Made by a program: the position numbers and the translations under genes. Below are positions 28,957 to 36,727 of a stretch of DNA of 64,000 bases, one piece after another. The DNA is from Streptomyces sp. HSG2 (GTDB taxonomy: Bacteria; Actinomycetota; Actinomycetes; Streptomycetales; Streptomycetaceae), in assembly GCF_016598575.1 (NCBI RefSeq), contig NZ_CP066801.1:4382501-4446500 (forward strand), given 5' to 3'. Position 1 is the first letter of the stretch. Every line of letters starts with the position of its first letter. The notes beneath the pieces were generated by a model. It was given only the letters and a program-made list of their open reading frames with translations. It was not told where the DNA came from and did not search any database.

Positions 28957-29652
28957 GTGGAGATTGGCGCCGCCCGGACCGGCCCGGCAGTGATCGTCGC
29001 CATCGACGGACCCTCCGGCACCGGAAAGTCGAGCACGTCGAAGGCCGTGGCCGCCCGGCTGGGACTGAGCTATCTCGACACCGGTGCCCAGTACCGGGCG
29101 ATAACGTGGTGGATGGTCTCCAACGGCGTCGACACCGACGACCCCGCCGCCGTCGCCGGGGCGGCCGACAAGCCCGAGATCGTCTCCGGTACCGAACCGT
29201 CCAGCCCCACGATCAGCGTGGACGGGGTCGACGTGTCGGGGCCGATCCGCACCGAGGAGGTCACCTCCCGGGTCAGCGCCGTCAGCGCGGTGCCCGAGAT
29301 CCGTGCCCGGGTCACCGGGCTCCAGCGGTCCATCGCCGCCTCGGCCCGGGGCGGCATCGTGGTCGAGGGCCGTGACATCGGTACCACCGTGCTGCCCGAC
29401 GCCGATCTCAAGGTCTTCCTCACGGCCTCGCCGGAGGCGCGTGCGGCGCGCCGCAGCGGAGAGCTGCCGGGAGCCGACGTCCGCGCCACGCGTGAGGCGC
29501 TGATCAGGCGGGACACGGCCGACTCCAGCCGACCCACCTCGCCGCTCGCCAGGGCGGACGACGCGATCGAGGTGGACACCACCGAGCTGGCCCTGGACCA
29601 GGTCGTCGCCCGCGTCGTCGACCTGGTCGAGGAGAGGCGAGCCCGGAAGTGA
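28957..29652 (+). CDS. cmk: Cytidylate kinase
   Basis: A 231-residue nucleoside monophosphate kinase (CMP/dCMP to diphosphate). P-loop GPSGTGKSS is at 18-26, followed by LSYLDTGAQYRAIT and the VVEGRDIGTTVLPDA segment that binds the nucleobase. I favour the GTG at 28957, preceded by AAGGTGG; the ATG at 28942 has no ribosome site but would add only five residues. The stop overlaps the next start (GTGA). The tyrA/cmk/der order is conserved across actinobacteria. Confidence 0.93.
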   Translation: MEIGAARTGPAVIVAIDGPSGTGKSSTSKAVAARLGLSYLDTGAQYRAITWWMVSNGVDTDDPAAVAGAADKPEIVSGTEPSSPTISVDGVDVSGPIRTEEVTSRVSAVSAVPEIRARVTGLQRSIAASARGGIVVEGRDIGTTVLPDADLKVFLTASPEARAARRSGELPGADVRATREALIRRDTADSSRPTSPLARADDAIEVDTTELALDQVVARVVDLVEERRARK

Positions 29653-30320
29653 GCCCCGAGCTGAGCCTTCCCTCCGCGCGCGGCGCCGAAGTCGGGCGAC
29701 GGATCGGCGTCGGCCTCATGTACGGCCTCTGGAACCCGCGTGTGCTCGGTGCGTGGAAGGTCCCGGCGAGCGGTCCCGTGATCTTCGCGGTCAACCATTC
29801 CCACAACATCGACGGCCCGATGGTGATGGGGGTGGCGCCTCGGCCGACTCACTTCCTGATCAAGAAGGAGGCGTTCGTCGGCCCGCTCGGTGGCTTCCTG
29901 ACCGGTATCGGGCAGCTTCAGGTCGACCGGGAGACCGTCGATCGCGGCGCGGTCACCCGGGCGCTCGGGGTGCTCGCCGCCGGGGGCGCGCTCGGCATCT
30001 TCCCCGAGGGAACCCGAGGGGAAGGCGACTTCGCCGCGCTCCGCGGCGGGTTGGCGTACTTCGCCGTCCGGAGCGGCGCGCCGATCGTCCCCGTGGCCGT
30101 CCTGGGCAGCACCGAACGCCGCGGCCGGCTGATCGGGTCCCTGCCGCCGCTGCGTTCCCGTGTCGACGTCGTCTTCGGCGCTCCCTTCTGGGCGGGTGAC
30201 GGAAGCGGTCGCCGCACCCGCCGGGTCCTGGACGAGGCGACCGAGCGCGTGCGCGGGCGGCTCGCCGCCCACCTGGAGGACGCCGGGCGGCTCACCGGCC
30301 GCCGGGCCACACACGAGTAG
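29649..30320 (+). CDS. 1-acyl-glycerol-3-phosphate acyltransferase-like protein
   Basis: A 223-residue PlsC-family acyltransferase. The catalytic H-x4-D motif is NHSHNID (His50, Asp55) and the phosphate-binding motif is FPEGTR (118-123). The family transfers acyl chains to lysophosphatidate at the membrane; the acceptor here is not proven. There is no long membrane segment, only a hydrophobic N-terminal helix. Start GTG overlaps cmk by 4 nt. Confidence 0.92.
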   Translation: MSPELSLPSARGAEVGRRIGVGLMYGLWNPRVLGAWKVPASGPVIFAVNHSHNIDGPMVMGVAPRPTHFLIKKEAFVGPLGGFLTGIGQLQVDRETVDRGAVTRALGVLAAGGALGIFPEGTRGEGDFAALRGGLAYFAVRSGAPIVPVAVLGSTERRGRLIGSLPPLRSRVDVVFGAPFWAGDGSGRRTRRVLDEATERVRGRLAAHLEDAGRLTGRRATHE

Positions 30321-30379
30321 TGGATCACCCAGCGAAGCGGTGAACCACCGATCACCACGATGAACGAGGTACGGACTTC

Positions 30380-31861
30380 ATGAACGACGACATCCACTCC
30401 GGCGGTTCGGGCGACGAGCACGAGCACGGGGCGCTTGGCGACGCCGAGTACGCGGAGTTCATGGAGCTCGCCGCGGAGGAGGGCTTCGACCCTGAGGAGA
30501 TCGAAGGGGCGATCGACGCGGCGGGACACGGTCCACTGCCGGTGCTCGCGGTCGTCGGTCGGCCGAACGTCGGCAAGTCGACCCTGGTGAACCGGATCAT
30601 CGGGCGCCGGGAGGCCGTCGTCGAGGACCGTCCGGGCGTCACTCGGGACCGGGTGACCTACGAGGCGGAGTGGGCCGGTCGGCGCTTCAAACTGGTCGAC
30701 ACCGGCGGGTGGGAGCAGGATGTCCTGGGCATCGACGCGTCCGTGGCCGCGCAGGCCGAGTACGCGATCGAGGCGGCCGACGCGGTCGTCTTCGTGGTCG
30801 ACGCCAAGGTCGGCGCCACCGACACCGACGAGGCGGTGGTGCGGCTGCTCCGCAAGGCCGGCAAGCCGGTCGTGCTGTGTGCCAACAAGGTCGACGGCCC
30901 CAGCGGCGAGGCCGACGCGACGTACCTGTGGTCGCTCGGCCTGGGCGAGCCGTATCCGGTCTCGGCGCTGCACGGTCGCGGCACGGGCGACATGCTCGAC
31001 CAGGTCCTGGCCGTGCTGCCCGAGGCCCCCCGCGCGACCTTCGGGGCCGGCGTCGGCGGAGGGCCTCGGCGGATCGCGCTGATCGGGCGCCCCAACGTCG
31101 GCAAGTCCTCCCTGCTGAACAAGGTCGCCGGGGAGGAACGGGTCGTCGTCGACGAACTCGCCGGCACCACCCGGGACCCTGTCGACGAACTGATCGAGCT
31201 GGCCGGGATCACCTGGAAGTTCGTGGACACCGCGGGCATCCGCAAGCGCGTCCACCTCCAGCAGGGCGCCGACTACTACGCCTCGCTGCGCACCGCCGCC
31301 GCCGTGGAGAAGGCCGAGGTCGCCGTCGTACTCATCGACGCGGCCGAGTCGATCTCGGTACAGGATCAACGGATCATCACGCTGGCCGTGGAGGCGGGAC
31401 GCGCCCTGGTGATCGCCTACAACAAGTGGGACACCCTGGACGAGGAGCGCCGCTATTACCTGGAGCGGGAGATCGAGACCGAACTCGGTCAGGTCGCCTG
31501 GGCTCCCCGGGTGAACGTCTCCGCGCTCACCGGCCGCCACATGGAGAAACTGGTACCGGCGATCGAGACCGCCTTGGCGGGATGGGAGACGCGCGTGCCG
31601 ACCGGACGGCTCAACGCGTTCCTCGGCGAACTGGTCTCCGCCCACCCGCACCCGGTGCGGGGAGGCAAGCAGCCCCGCATTCTCTTCGGCACCCAGGCGG
31701 GCACTCGCCCCCCGCGGTTCGTGCTCTTCGCGTCGGGATTCATCGAGGCGGGCTACCGGCGTTTCGTCGAGCGCAGGCTCCGGGAGGAGTTCGGCTTCGC
31801 GGGCACGCCGATCCACATCTCCGTGCGGGTCAGGGAGAAGCGCGGCACGAAGCGGAAGTAG
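30380..31861 (+). CDS. der: GTPase Der (EngA)
   Basis: A 493-residue tandem GTPase needed for 50S ribosome assembly. Two G domains begin at about residues 60 (GRPNVGKST) and 236 (GRPNVGKSS), each followed by DTGG/DTAG-type G3 and NK-D G4 motifs; a C-terminal KH-like domain ends in basic residues. The first 50 residues form an acidic extension common in actinobacteria. ATG at 30380 has GAGGT about 9 nt upstream; a hairpin terminator starts just after the stop. Confidence 0.96.
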   Translation: MNDDIHSGGSGDEHEHGALGDAEYAEFMELAAEEGFDPEEIEGAIDAAGHGPLPVLAVVGRPNVGKSTLVNRIIGRREAVVEDRPGVTRDRVTYEAEWAGRRFKLVDTGGWEQDVLGIDASVAAQAEYAIEAADAVVFVVDAKVGATDTDEAVVRLLRKAGKPVVLCANKVDGPSGEADATYLWSLGLGEPYPVSALHGRGTGDMLDQVLAVLPEAPRATFGAGVGGGPRRIALIGRPNVGKSSLLNKVAGEERVVVDELAGTTRDPVDELIELAGITWKFVDTAGIRKRVHLQQGADYYASLRTAAAVEKAEVAVVLIDAAESISVQDQRIITLAVEAGRALVIAYNKWDTLDEERRYYLEREIETELGQVAWAPRVNVSALTGRHMEKLVPAIETALAGWETRVPTGRLNAFLGELVSAHPHPVRGGKQPRILFGTQAGTRPPRFVLFASGFIEAGYRRFVERRLREEFGFAGTPIHISVRVREKRGTKRK

Positions 31862-31863
31862 TG

Positions 31864-31894
31864 GTCGGGCCCCGTGGCGCCGCCGGGGCCCGAC
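31864..31894 (+). terminator. Hairpin after der
   Basis: Perfect 11-bp stem (31864-31874 with 31884-31894) starting 3 nt after the der stop codon; loop of 9 nt; no U tract. It also lies beyond the 3' end of the convergent small gene at 31961. Confidence 0.78.
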
Positions 31895-31960
31895 GGAGTA
31901 CCGGAGGGAGGAGGCCGCGACGGCTCCGACGCCCGCGGTCCTGAGCGTCCGCCCGCCTCC

Positions 31961-32212
31961 TCAGGCTCCCCTGCGAGGTCCGGGCGGCAACCCCGCGGGG
32001 ACGTGCAGCATGTCCCGGCGCGCGCCGTACGGGTCCATCGTCGTGGGGGAGATGCTCCGGAACGCGGTGAACCCCAACTGCTCCTCGCCGCTCCGATCGC
32101 CGGGCAGCGAGCGGAACGACTTGACGTACTCGGCGTAGAGCGCGTCGTAGATCGGCGTGGCCGACGGACCGTTCTGGCGGTGGAAGGCGTCGTATGCGTG
32201 CACGTATGTCAA
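31961..32212 (-). CDS. Small conserved-looking protein with TTG start
   Basis: An 83-residue protein beginning TYVHAYDAFHRQNGPSATPIYD after the start; the text ends in DMLHVPAGLPPGPRRGA. No domain is recognised, but this opening and the LP-PAPR-like ending are ones I remember from many Streptomyces proteins of unknown function, which supports the frame. The start is taken as TTG at 32212 since no ATG fits and no strong ribosome site is visible; a GTG three codons later is an alternative. It lies 3' of and antisense to nothing known, with the 261-residue protein gene upstream on the same strand. Confidence 0.7.
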   Translation of the reverse strand: MTYVHAYDAFHRQNGPSATPIYDALYAEYVKSFRSLPGDRSGEEQLGFTAFRSISPTTMDPYGARRDMLHVPAGLPPGPRRGA

Positions 32213-32294
32213 ACGACACCGCCCGGGAAGGGATGCGGCCGGGCCTTGCCACGCCCGGCCGCGAGGTCGCCGCGGGTCGCGGCGACGGGCCGGC

Positions 32295-33080
32295 TCACGT
32301 CCCGGCGAGCGGAAGCGTCGCCTCGACCAGCCGCCCACCGGCCGCCGCCTTGTCCAGGGCCTCCCTCAGCAGGTCCTCCCGGGGCTGACGGCCGATCGTC
32401 CCGACCGACGCGGCGTACAGCAGAACCTGCTGGTGCTTGTTGGCCGCGGTGCGCCACCCTTCGGTGACCTGGAGCGGCTCGTGCGCCTGCCACCAGGCCA
32501 CCGGCCGTCCGTCGCTCTGGCCGGGTTGCAGCACCGCGTGCAGCTTCCCCATGGCGAGCAGCACGGACCAGCCGTGCAGCACCCGCGGCGGGGCGGAGAG
32601 GTCGCCGGCCGGCGCGAAACCGTGTTCCATCAGCAGCGACAGGAACTCGTCCCCCGCCCCCGCGGGGGCGCCGGGGCGGGCGATGGGGGCCGTCGGCTCC
32701 ACGACCAGGGCCGGGTGCAACTCCCCGGAGATCTGGACGAGCCCGCTCGTGACGCCCAGGACGGCCTGCTCGGTCCGGTCGGCCTCGGGGGCGGGCGCGG
32801 CGGTCTCGGAGCCGATGGAGCGCACGGCGCCCCGCAGTTGCTCCTCCGTCACCCTGACCACCTGCGAGGGCAGGCAGCCGGCGTGGGCGAAGGCGAGGAC
32901 GGCCGTCTCGTCCCCGATGAACAGGACGGTGCTGGTGCGCTCCTGGCCGGAGTCGCCGGGGGTGCGGCACGAGGTGCAGTCGTAGCTCCCCGGGGCGGAC
33001 TCTCCGGCGAGCAGGCGGCGGGCTTCTTCGTCGCCGATCTCGGCGCGTACCTCGTCGCTGACGTCGAGCATGCGCGGCAC
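32295..33080 (-). CDS. Hypothetical protein with possible zinc-binding Cys cluster
   Basis: A 261-residue soluble protein of unknown function. The N-terminal third has CTSC (about residue 35) and a later HAGC, a possible C2-HC metal site; the rest alternates strand-like and helical segments, including AWWQAHEPLQVTEGWRTAANKHQQVLLY. It has no signal peptide. It is read toward the TTG-start gene 82 nt downstream and may share its transcript. Length and composition look like a conserved actinobacterial protein; I do not recognise a family name. Confidence 0.78.
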   Translation of the reverse strand: MPRMLDVSDEVRAEIGDEEARRLLAGESAPGSYDCTSCRTPGDSGQERTSTVLFIGDETAVLAFAHAGCLPSQVVRVTEEQLRGAVRSIGSETAAPAPEADRTEQAVLGVTSGLVQISGELHPALVVEPTAPIARPGAPAGAGDEFLSLLMEHGFAPAGDLSAPPRVLHGWSVLLAMGKLHAVLQPGQSDGRPVAWWQAHEPLQVTEGWRTAANKHQQVLLYAASVGTIGRQPREDLLREALDKAAAGGRLVEATLPLAGT

Positions 33081-33649
33081 GGGTGGCTCCCTGGTCTGCG
33101 GTGCGTGGCGAGGCCGGGTGGAGCCCGGCCTGCGCTCCGGGGCGGTCCCCCGGTCTTCGAAGGGACAACGGACGACCCGGGGCGGGAGTCACGCCCCGCG
33201 GGCGACGAAGTCGTAGGACCGAACCATCCCGGACCGCGGCGACGCGGGTGCCGACGCCTTGGTCAAGTAAGCCCGGAAGAATGGTGGTTGGGCTGCCGGT
33301 GATCCTTCCCCGGAGCCCGGGGCGGGCCGGAATTCCCGTTCCCGACGAAGGCGCGCCGCAGGGTTCCGCATGTCGACGGACGCACCGTTCTCCCCTCGGC
33401 CGGGGGGCGCGTCCTTCTTCCCGGGCGAATGTTTCGAGGCGGTTCGAGGACGGCGGGAAACGAGGGCCGGCGAGCCGGACGAACCCTTGGAATTTCCTGG
33501 GGCGGGGCGAGCGGAAGTGCTCGTCCGAGTGGGTGTGCGCGACCGAAATCGCGCGCCGCTTTCTGTGACAGAAGTGTGACGAGCACCGGTTTCGCGACGC
33601 TCCCCGGGCAGGCCTTCCGCGCCGCCGGGACAGGGCATAGCGTGACCCC
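33081..33649. other. Gene-free region upstream of the I78 inhibitor gene
   Basis: About 570 nt without a convincing gene. It contains an 8-bp hairpin (33111-33118 with 33124-33131) near the 5' end of the preceding minus-strand gene. It also contains a small AT-richer patch with the imperfect repeat TGTGACAGAAGTGTGAC at 33564-33580, whose left part is also the palindrome TTCTGTGACAGAA. Open frames here lack ribosome sites. Confidence 0.5.
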
Positions 33650-33856
33650 ATGGCAACTGAGGCGACGGAACCCGAGGACAGTCCGGACGCGTACGTGGGC
33701 CTCCCCTCGGACGAGGCGGAGGGGCGTGCCCGGGAGCGCGGTTGGTCGACGGTGCGGTCGCTGCCACCGGGAGCGATCATCACCTTGGAGTACCGCGTCG
33801 GGCGCTTGAATTTCGAGGTGGAGGCGGGGCGGGTGACGCGCGCCTGGAAGGGCTGA
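33650..33856 (+). CDS. Peptidase inhibitor I78 family protein
   Basis: A 68-residue protein matching the I78 inhibitor fold: YVGLPSDEAEGRARERGWSTVRSLPPGAIITLEYRVGRLNFEVEAGRVTRAWKG has the G-x-P start, the PGAIIT-x-EYR and RLN-E-EAGRV segments of that family. Members inhibit trypsin- or subtilisin-like serine proteases. It has no signal peptide, so it would act in the cytoplasm, perhaps protecting against the cell's own proteases; that is inference. ATG at 33650. Confidence 0.8.
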   Translation: MATEATEPEDSPDAYVGLPSDEAEGRARERGWSTVRSLPPGAIITLEYRVGRLNFEVEAGRVTRAWKG

Positions 33857-33968
33857 GCGGCGCCGTCCGGGCGCCGGATCGCTCCGGTGGACCCACGTCG
33901 ACGCCCGGACGACCGGGGGTGCGGGTCGACGGCTCCCTCCCGACCGACGAGCGGCTCCGCGCGGCGGG

Positions 33969-34997
33969 TCAGCCCCGGGTGCCCGGCCGGCCGGCCCCGG
34001 CTGGATCCCGTGGATGGCGCTCGGGGTGCGTCGGGCGGTGGACGCCGCCGCTCGCGCGCTCCGGGCGGCCCGCGTGGGCCGTGTGAGGTGCCTGGCCGCG
34101 ATGGACGGCACCGGTCGCGACGCGGGTCCGCCCCGTCGGAGGGGCGGGTTCGCGGGTCGGGCGCTCCCGCGTGGCGGCCCCCCCAGGGGCCGCCAGGATG
34201 CCCGGGGCCCCGACGACGCGGGGCGGCGCCGGGCGGTCCAACGGGGCGAGGAGGCGGTCGCGCAGGGCCAGGATCCGGGTCTCGGAGCGGGCGATCAGCG
34301 GCTCGAACCACGGCAGGGCCAGCAGGATGAGCAGCCCCGCCGCCCACCCCAGGAGGACGTCGCTCAACCAGTGCGTGCCGATGTAGACGGTGGAGAGGCC
34401 GACGCCGAGCGACACCACGGCGGACAGCGCCGACAACCAACGCCGCGCCCGGGGCGTGGAAGCCAGATAGGCCAGGATCCCCCAGGTCACGACGGCGTTC
34501 GCGGTGTGACCGCTCGGAAATATATCGCCGCCCCGCCACATCTCGTTCGAGCCGATCTCGGTGGCGTAATGGGGTCCCAGCCGTCCCATGCCGAGTTTCG
34601 CCGCGCCCACCGTGACGTTGAGCAGGAGCAGCGCCACCGCCAGTGCGAGCAGTGGTCGGATCGTGTGCTGACGCCAGGAGCGCCACCCCAGCCAGGCGGT
34701 CACCATCACCGCGGTCGGGCCGCGCTGCCCGAGGACCACGTAGTAGTCGACGAAGGCGTGGACCTCGGGCCACTGCTGGTAGGGGCGGAAGAACATGACC
34801 TGCCAGTCGAGCCGGACCAGCCGAGACGTGACCAGCACGGCCCACACGATGGCGGCGTAGAAGGTCAGGGCGCCGGCGAACAACGCGATCCGGTGCCGGC
34901 TCATCGTCGGCACGTCGAGGAGGACCGGCCGTTCCGGCTCGCGGTCCAGTCTCGCGAACACCCGATCCAGCCGGGTGGGCTTTCGTTCGGTACGCAC
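33969..34997 (-). CDS. PAP2-type phosphatase, integral membrane
   Basis: A 342-residue membrane protein with about six transmembrane helices and the acid phosphatase motifs: PSGH in FPSGHTANAVV and the final STVYIGTHWLSDV (S-x5-H-x3-D). The first motif reads KLGMGRLGP rather than the consensus K-x6-RP, so the usual arginine is shifted. Such enzymes dephosphorylate lipid phosphates such as undecaprenyl diphosphate or phosphatidate. A Pro/Arg-rich cytoplasmic tail of about 100 residues follows the last helix. The start is an ATG at 34997 with no strong ribosome site seen. Confidence 0.88.
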   Translation of the reverse strand: MRTERKPTRLDRVFARLDREPERPVLLDVPTMSRHRIALFAGALTFYAAIVWAVLVTSRLVRLDWQVMFFRPYQQWPEVHAFVDYYVVLGQRGPTAVMVTAWLGWRSWRQHTIRPLLALAVALLLLNVTVGAAKLGMGRLGPHYATEIGSNEMWRGGDIFPSGHTANAVVTWGILAYLASTPRARRWLSALSAVVSLGVGLSTVYIGTHWLSDVLLGWAAGLLILLALPWFEPLIARSETRILALRDRLLAPLDRPAPPRVVGAPGILAAPGGAATRERPTREPAPPTGRTRVATGAVHRGQAPHTAHAGRPERASGGVHRPTHPERHPRDPAGAGRPGTRG

Positions 34998-35125
34998 CCG
35001 ATCGACGTTACAGCGAGTGAGGACCCGTCTCCGCCGAATCAGCCGCTTTGTGATGGCGATGTGATGTGGTGTTCCTCTCGGGTTTCGGAAATTCCCCGGG
35101 ACTCGAAAAGCGGCAGTTCGGATTC

Positions 35126-35165
35126 TCTGAATTCTTCAGATCATTCCGGATGGCTGTTTTATCAA
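35126..35165 (-). promoter_or_regulatory. AT-rich control region upstream of PAP2 gene
   Basis: An unusually AT-rich island, about 35060-35180, in very GC-rich surroundings. It holds the palindrome TCTGAA-TTC-TTCAGA (35126-35140) and, reading the minus strand, TTGATA (35160-35165) that could be a -35 element. It lies about 130-170 nt upstream of the PAP2 start. No factor can be assigned. Confidence 0.45.
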
Positions 35166-35281
35166 AGATTCTTCATTTGTTCGGCGCGCGTCGCGGAACG
35201 GTCGCGAACGACCCCGAGTCCGCCTCGACCCCGAGTCCGCCTCGACCCGGATTGCTCCGACGCCCCGGAATCCCGGTGCCG

Positions 35282-36460
35282 TCAGGGAGGGCCCGAACCG
35301 TTCAGCCAGAACGCTCCGTACAGCGCGGAGACGACCGCGGACAACGCCACGACGGTCGTCGCCGCGCGCCGGCCTCGTCTCGCCAGCGCCAACGCCGGCG
35401 GCAGCAGGAGAGGGAAGGCCGGCAACAGCAGGCGGGGCTTGGAGCCGAAGTAGCCGGAGGCGCACAGGGCAAGCCCCACCACCGCCCCCGTGTAGACCAC
35501 CAGGGCGATCGGCTGCCGTTGCCGCAGACACGCGGCGTAGAGCCACAGGACCAGCAGAACGCCGACGACGAGCGCCAGGCCCGCGGCGGCGGTCGGGGCC
35601 GAGGCGAGCTTCCCCGCGACGAAACGCGCGAACGCGTACCCGCCGTCGAACCCGTTCCCCCAGCCGTGCTGGACGTCCAGGTAGCCGAGCGGGCCGGTGC
35701 CGGTGTGCCGCCCCACCCACAGGACGTAGCCCAGGGAACCCAGCGGTGCGAGCGCCAGGCCCGTCAGGCGGTGGGCCCACGCGGCGCGTTCGGTGGCGTC
35801 CCGACCTCGCGGGAAGGCCACCAGGGCCCCCGCCCACACGGCCGCCACCACCGCGACCCCCACCGGGCGGGTCAGCCCCGCGAGGGAGGCGAGCGCCCCG
35901 GCCACGATCCAGCGCCCGGTCGACACGGCGTGGAGCGACCACGCGGCCAGCGCGGTGAACAGCGACTCGCTGTAGGCCATGGACTGCACCACACCCACCG
36001 GCAGAACCGCCCACAGCAGCACGGCGTACAGACCGACGCGATCTCCGTACAGCCGCTCCGCGACGGCGTAGATCCCCCAGGCGGCGGCGAACGACGCGGC
36101 GACCGAGACCACGAAGCCCACCTCGCCGTGCGACAGCGGGGAGACGGCGGCACCCAGCCGCTCCAGCCAGGGAAGCAGCGGGAAGAAGGCGAGATCGGAG
36201 TGGACACCCCCGTCGGGTGTCCGCACCTCGTGTCCGTAGCCGGACTCGGCGATCCGCGCGTACCAGATCGCGTCCCAGCGGGCCGTGAGCAGCGTCCGGG
36301 CACTCGTGTCGCGCGCGGCGCTCCACAGGGCGAGGACCGCCAGGCCGAGGGTCCGGACCGCCGCGAAGCCGAGCAACGCGGGCGCGGCTCGGCGGACGGC
36401 GGAGGGGCGGTGGGTGGACGGGCGTGCGGGGGTCACGCGGGGGGAGTCGATATCGGGCAC
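35282..36460 (-). CDS. Polytopic membrane mannosyltransferase-like protein (GT-C)
   Basis: A 392-residue integral membrane protein with about nine to ten hydrophobic helices. The early loop TARWDAIWYARIAESGYG, with acidic residues after the first helix, is typical of GT-C glycosyltransferases that use polyprenyl-phosphate sugars, as in PIG-V/mannosyltransferase families; LTRPVGVAV and SKPRLLLPAFPLLL are also common in this group. The acceptor is unknown. GTG at 36460 was chosen because the conserved helix begins about 25 residues later; a long frame continues upstream but is antisense to the MFS gene and lacks family features. Confidence 0.82.
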   Translation of the reverse strand: MPDIDSPRVTPARPSTHRPSAVRRAAPALLGFAAVRTLGLAVLALWSAARDTSARTLLTARWDAIWYARIAESGYGHEVRTPDGGVHSDLAFFPLLPWLERLGAAVSPLSHGEVGFVVSVAASFAAAWGIYAVAERLYGDRVGLYAVLLWAVLPVGVVQSMAYSESLFTALAAWSLHAVSTGRWIVAGALASLAGLTRPVGVAVVAAVWAGALVAFPRGRDATERAAWAHRLTGLALAPLGSLGYVLWVGRHTGTGPLGYLDVQHGWGNGFDGGYAFARFVAGKLASAPTAAAGLALVVGVLLVLWLYAACLRQRQPIALVVYTGAVVGLALCASGYFGSKPRLLLPAFPLLLPPALALARRGRRAATTVVALSAVVSALYGAFWLNGSGPP

Positions 36461-36727
36461 GGGGCAGACTATCCGCCGGCCGGGGGCCCGTGAGGCCGGG
36501 TCATCTCCACTGGTGCCGGGGGGCCTCGTGGCGTACGCCACATCCTTCCGCCGGGGTGGGTGAGAGGTCCGACACGCGGGTGCCGAGGGGACTCGCGTAC
36601 GCTGACGAGCCACTCGCGTTGCGCCGCGCGCCCCGGAAACCTCCGCTCGGTTCCGGGTGAGCCGCGGGGAGTCCCCGCCCCCGCACGGCCCCGGCGGACG
36701 CGGAGGACTTCTGGGAGGTTGCGAGAG

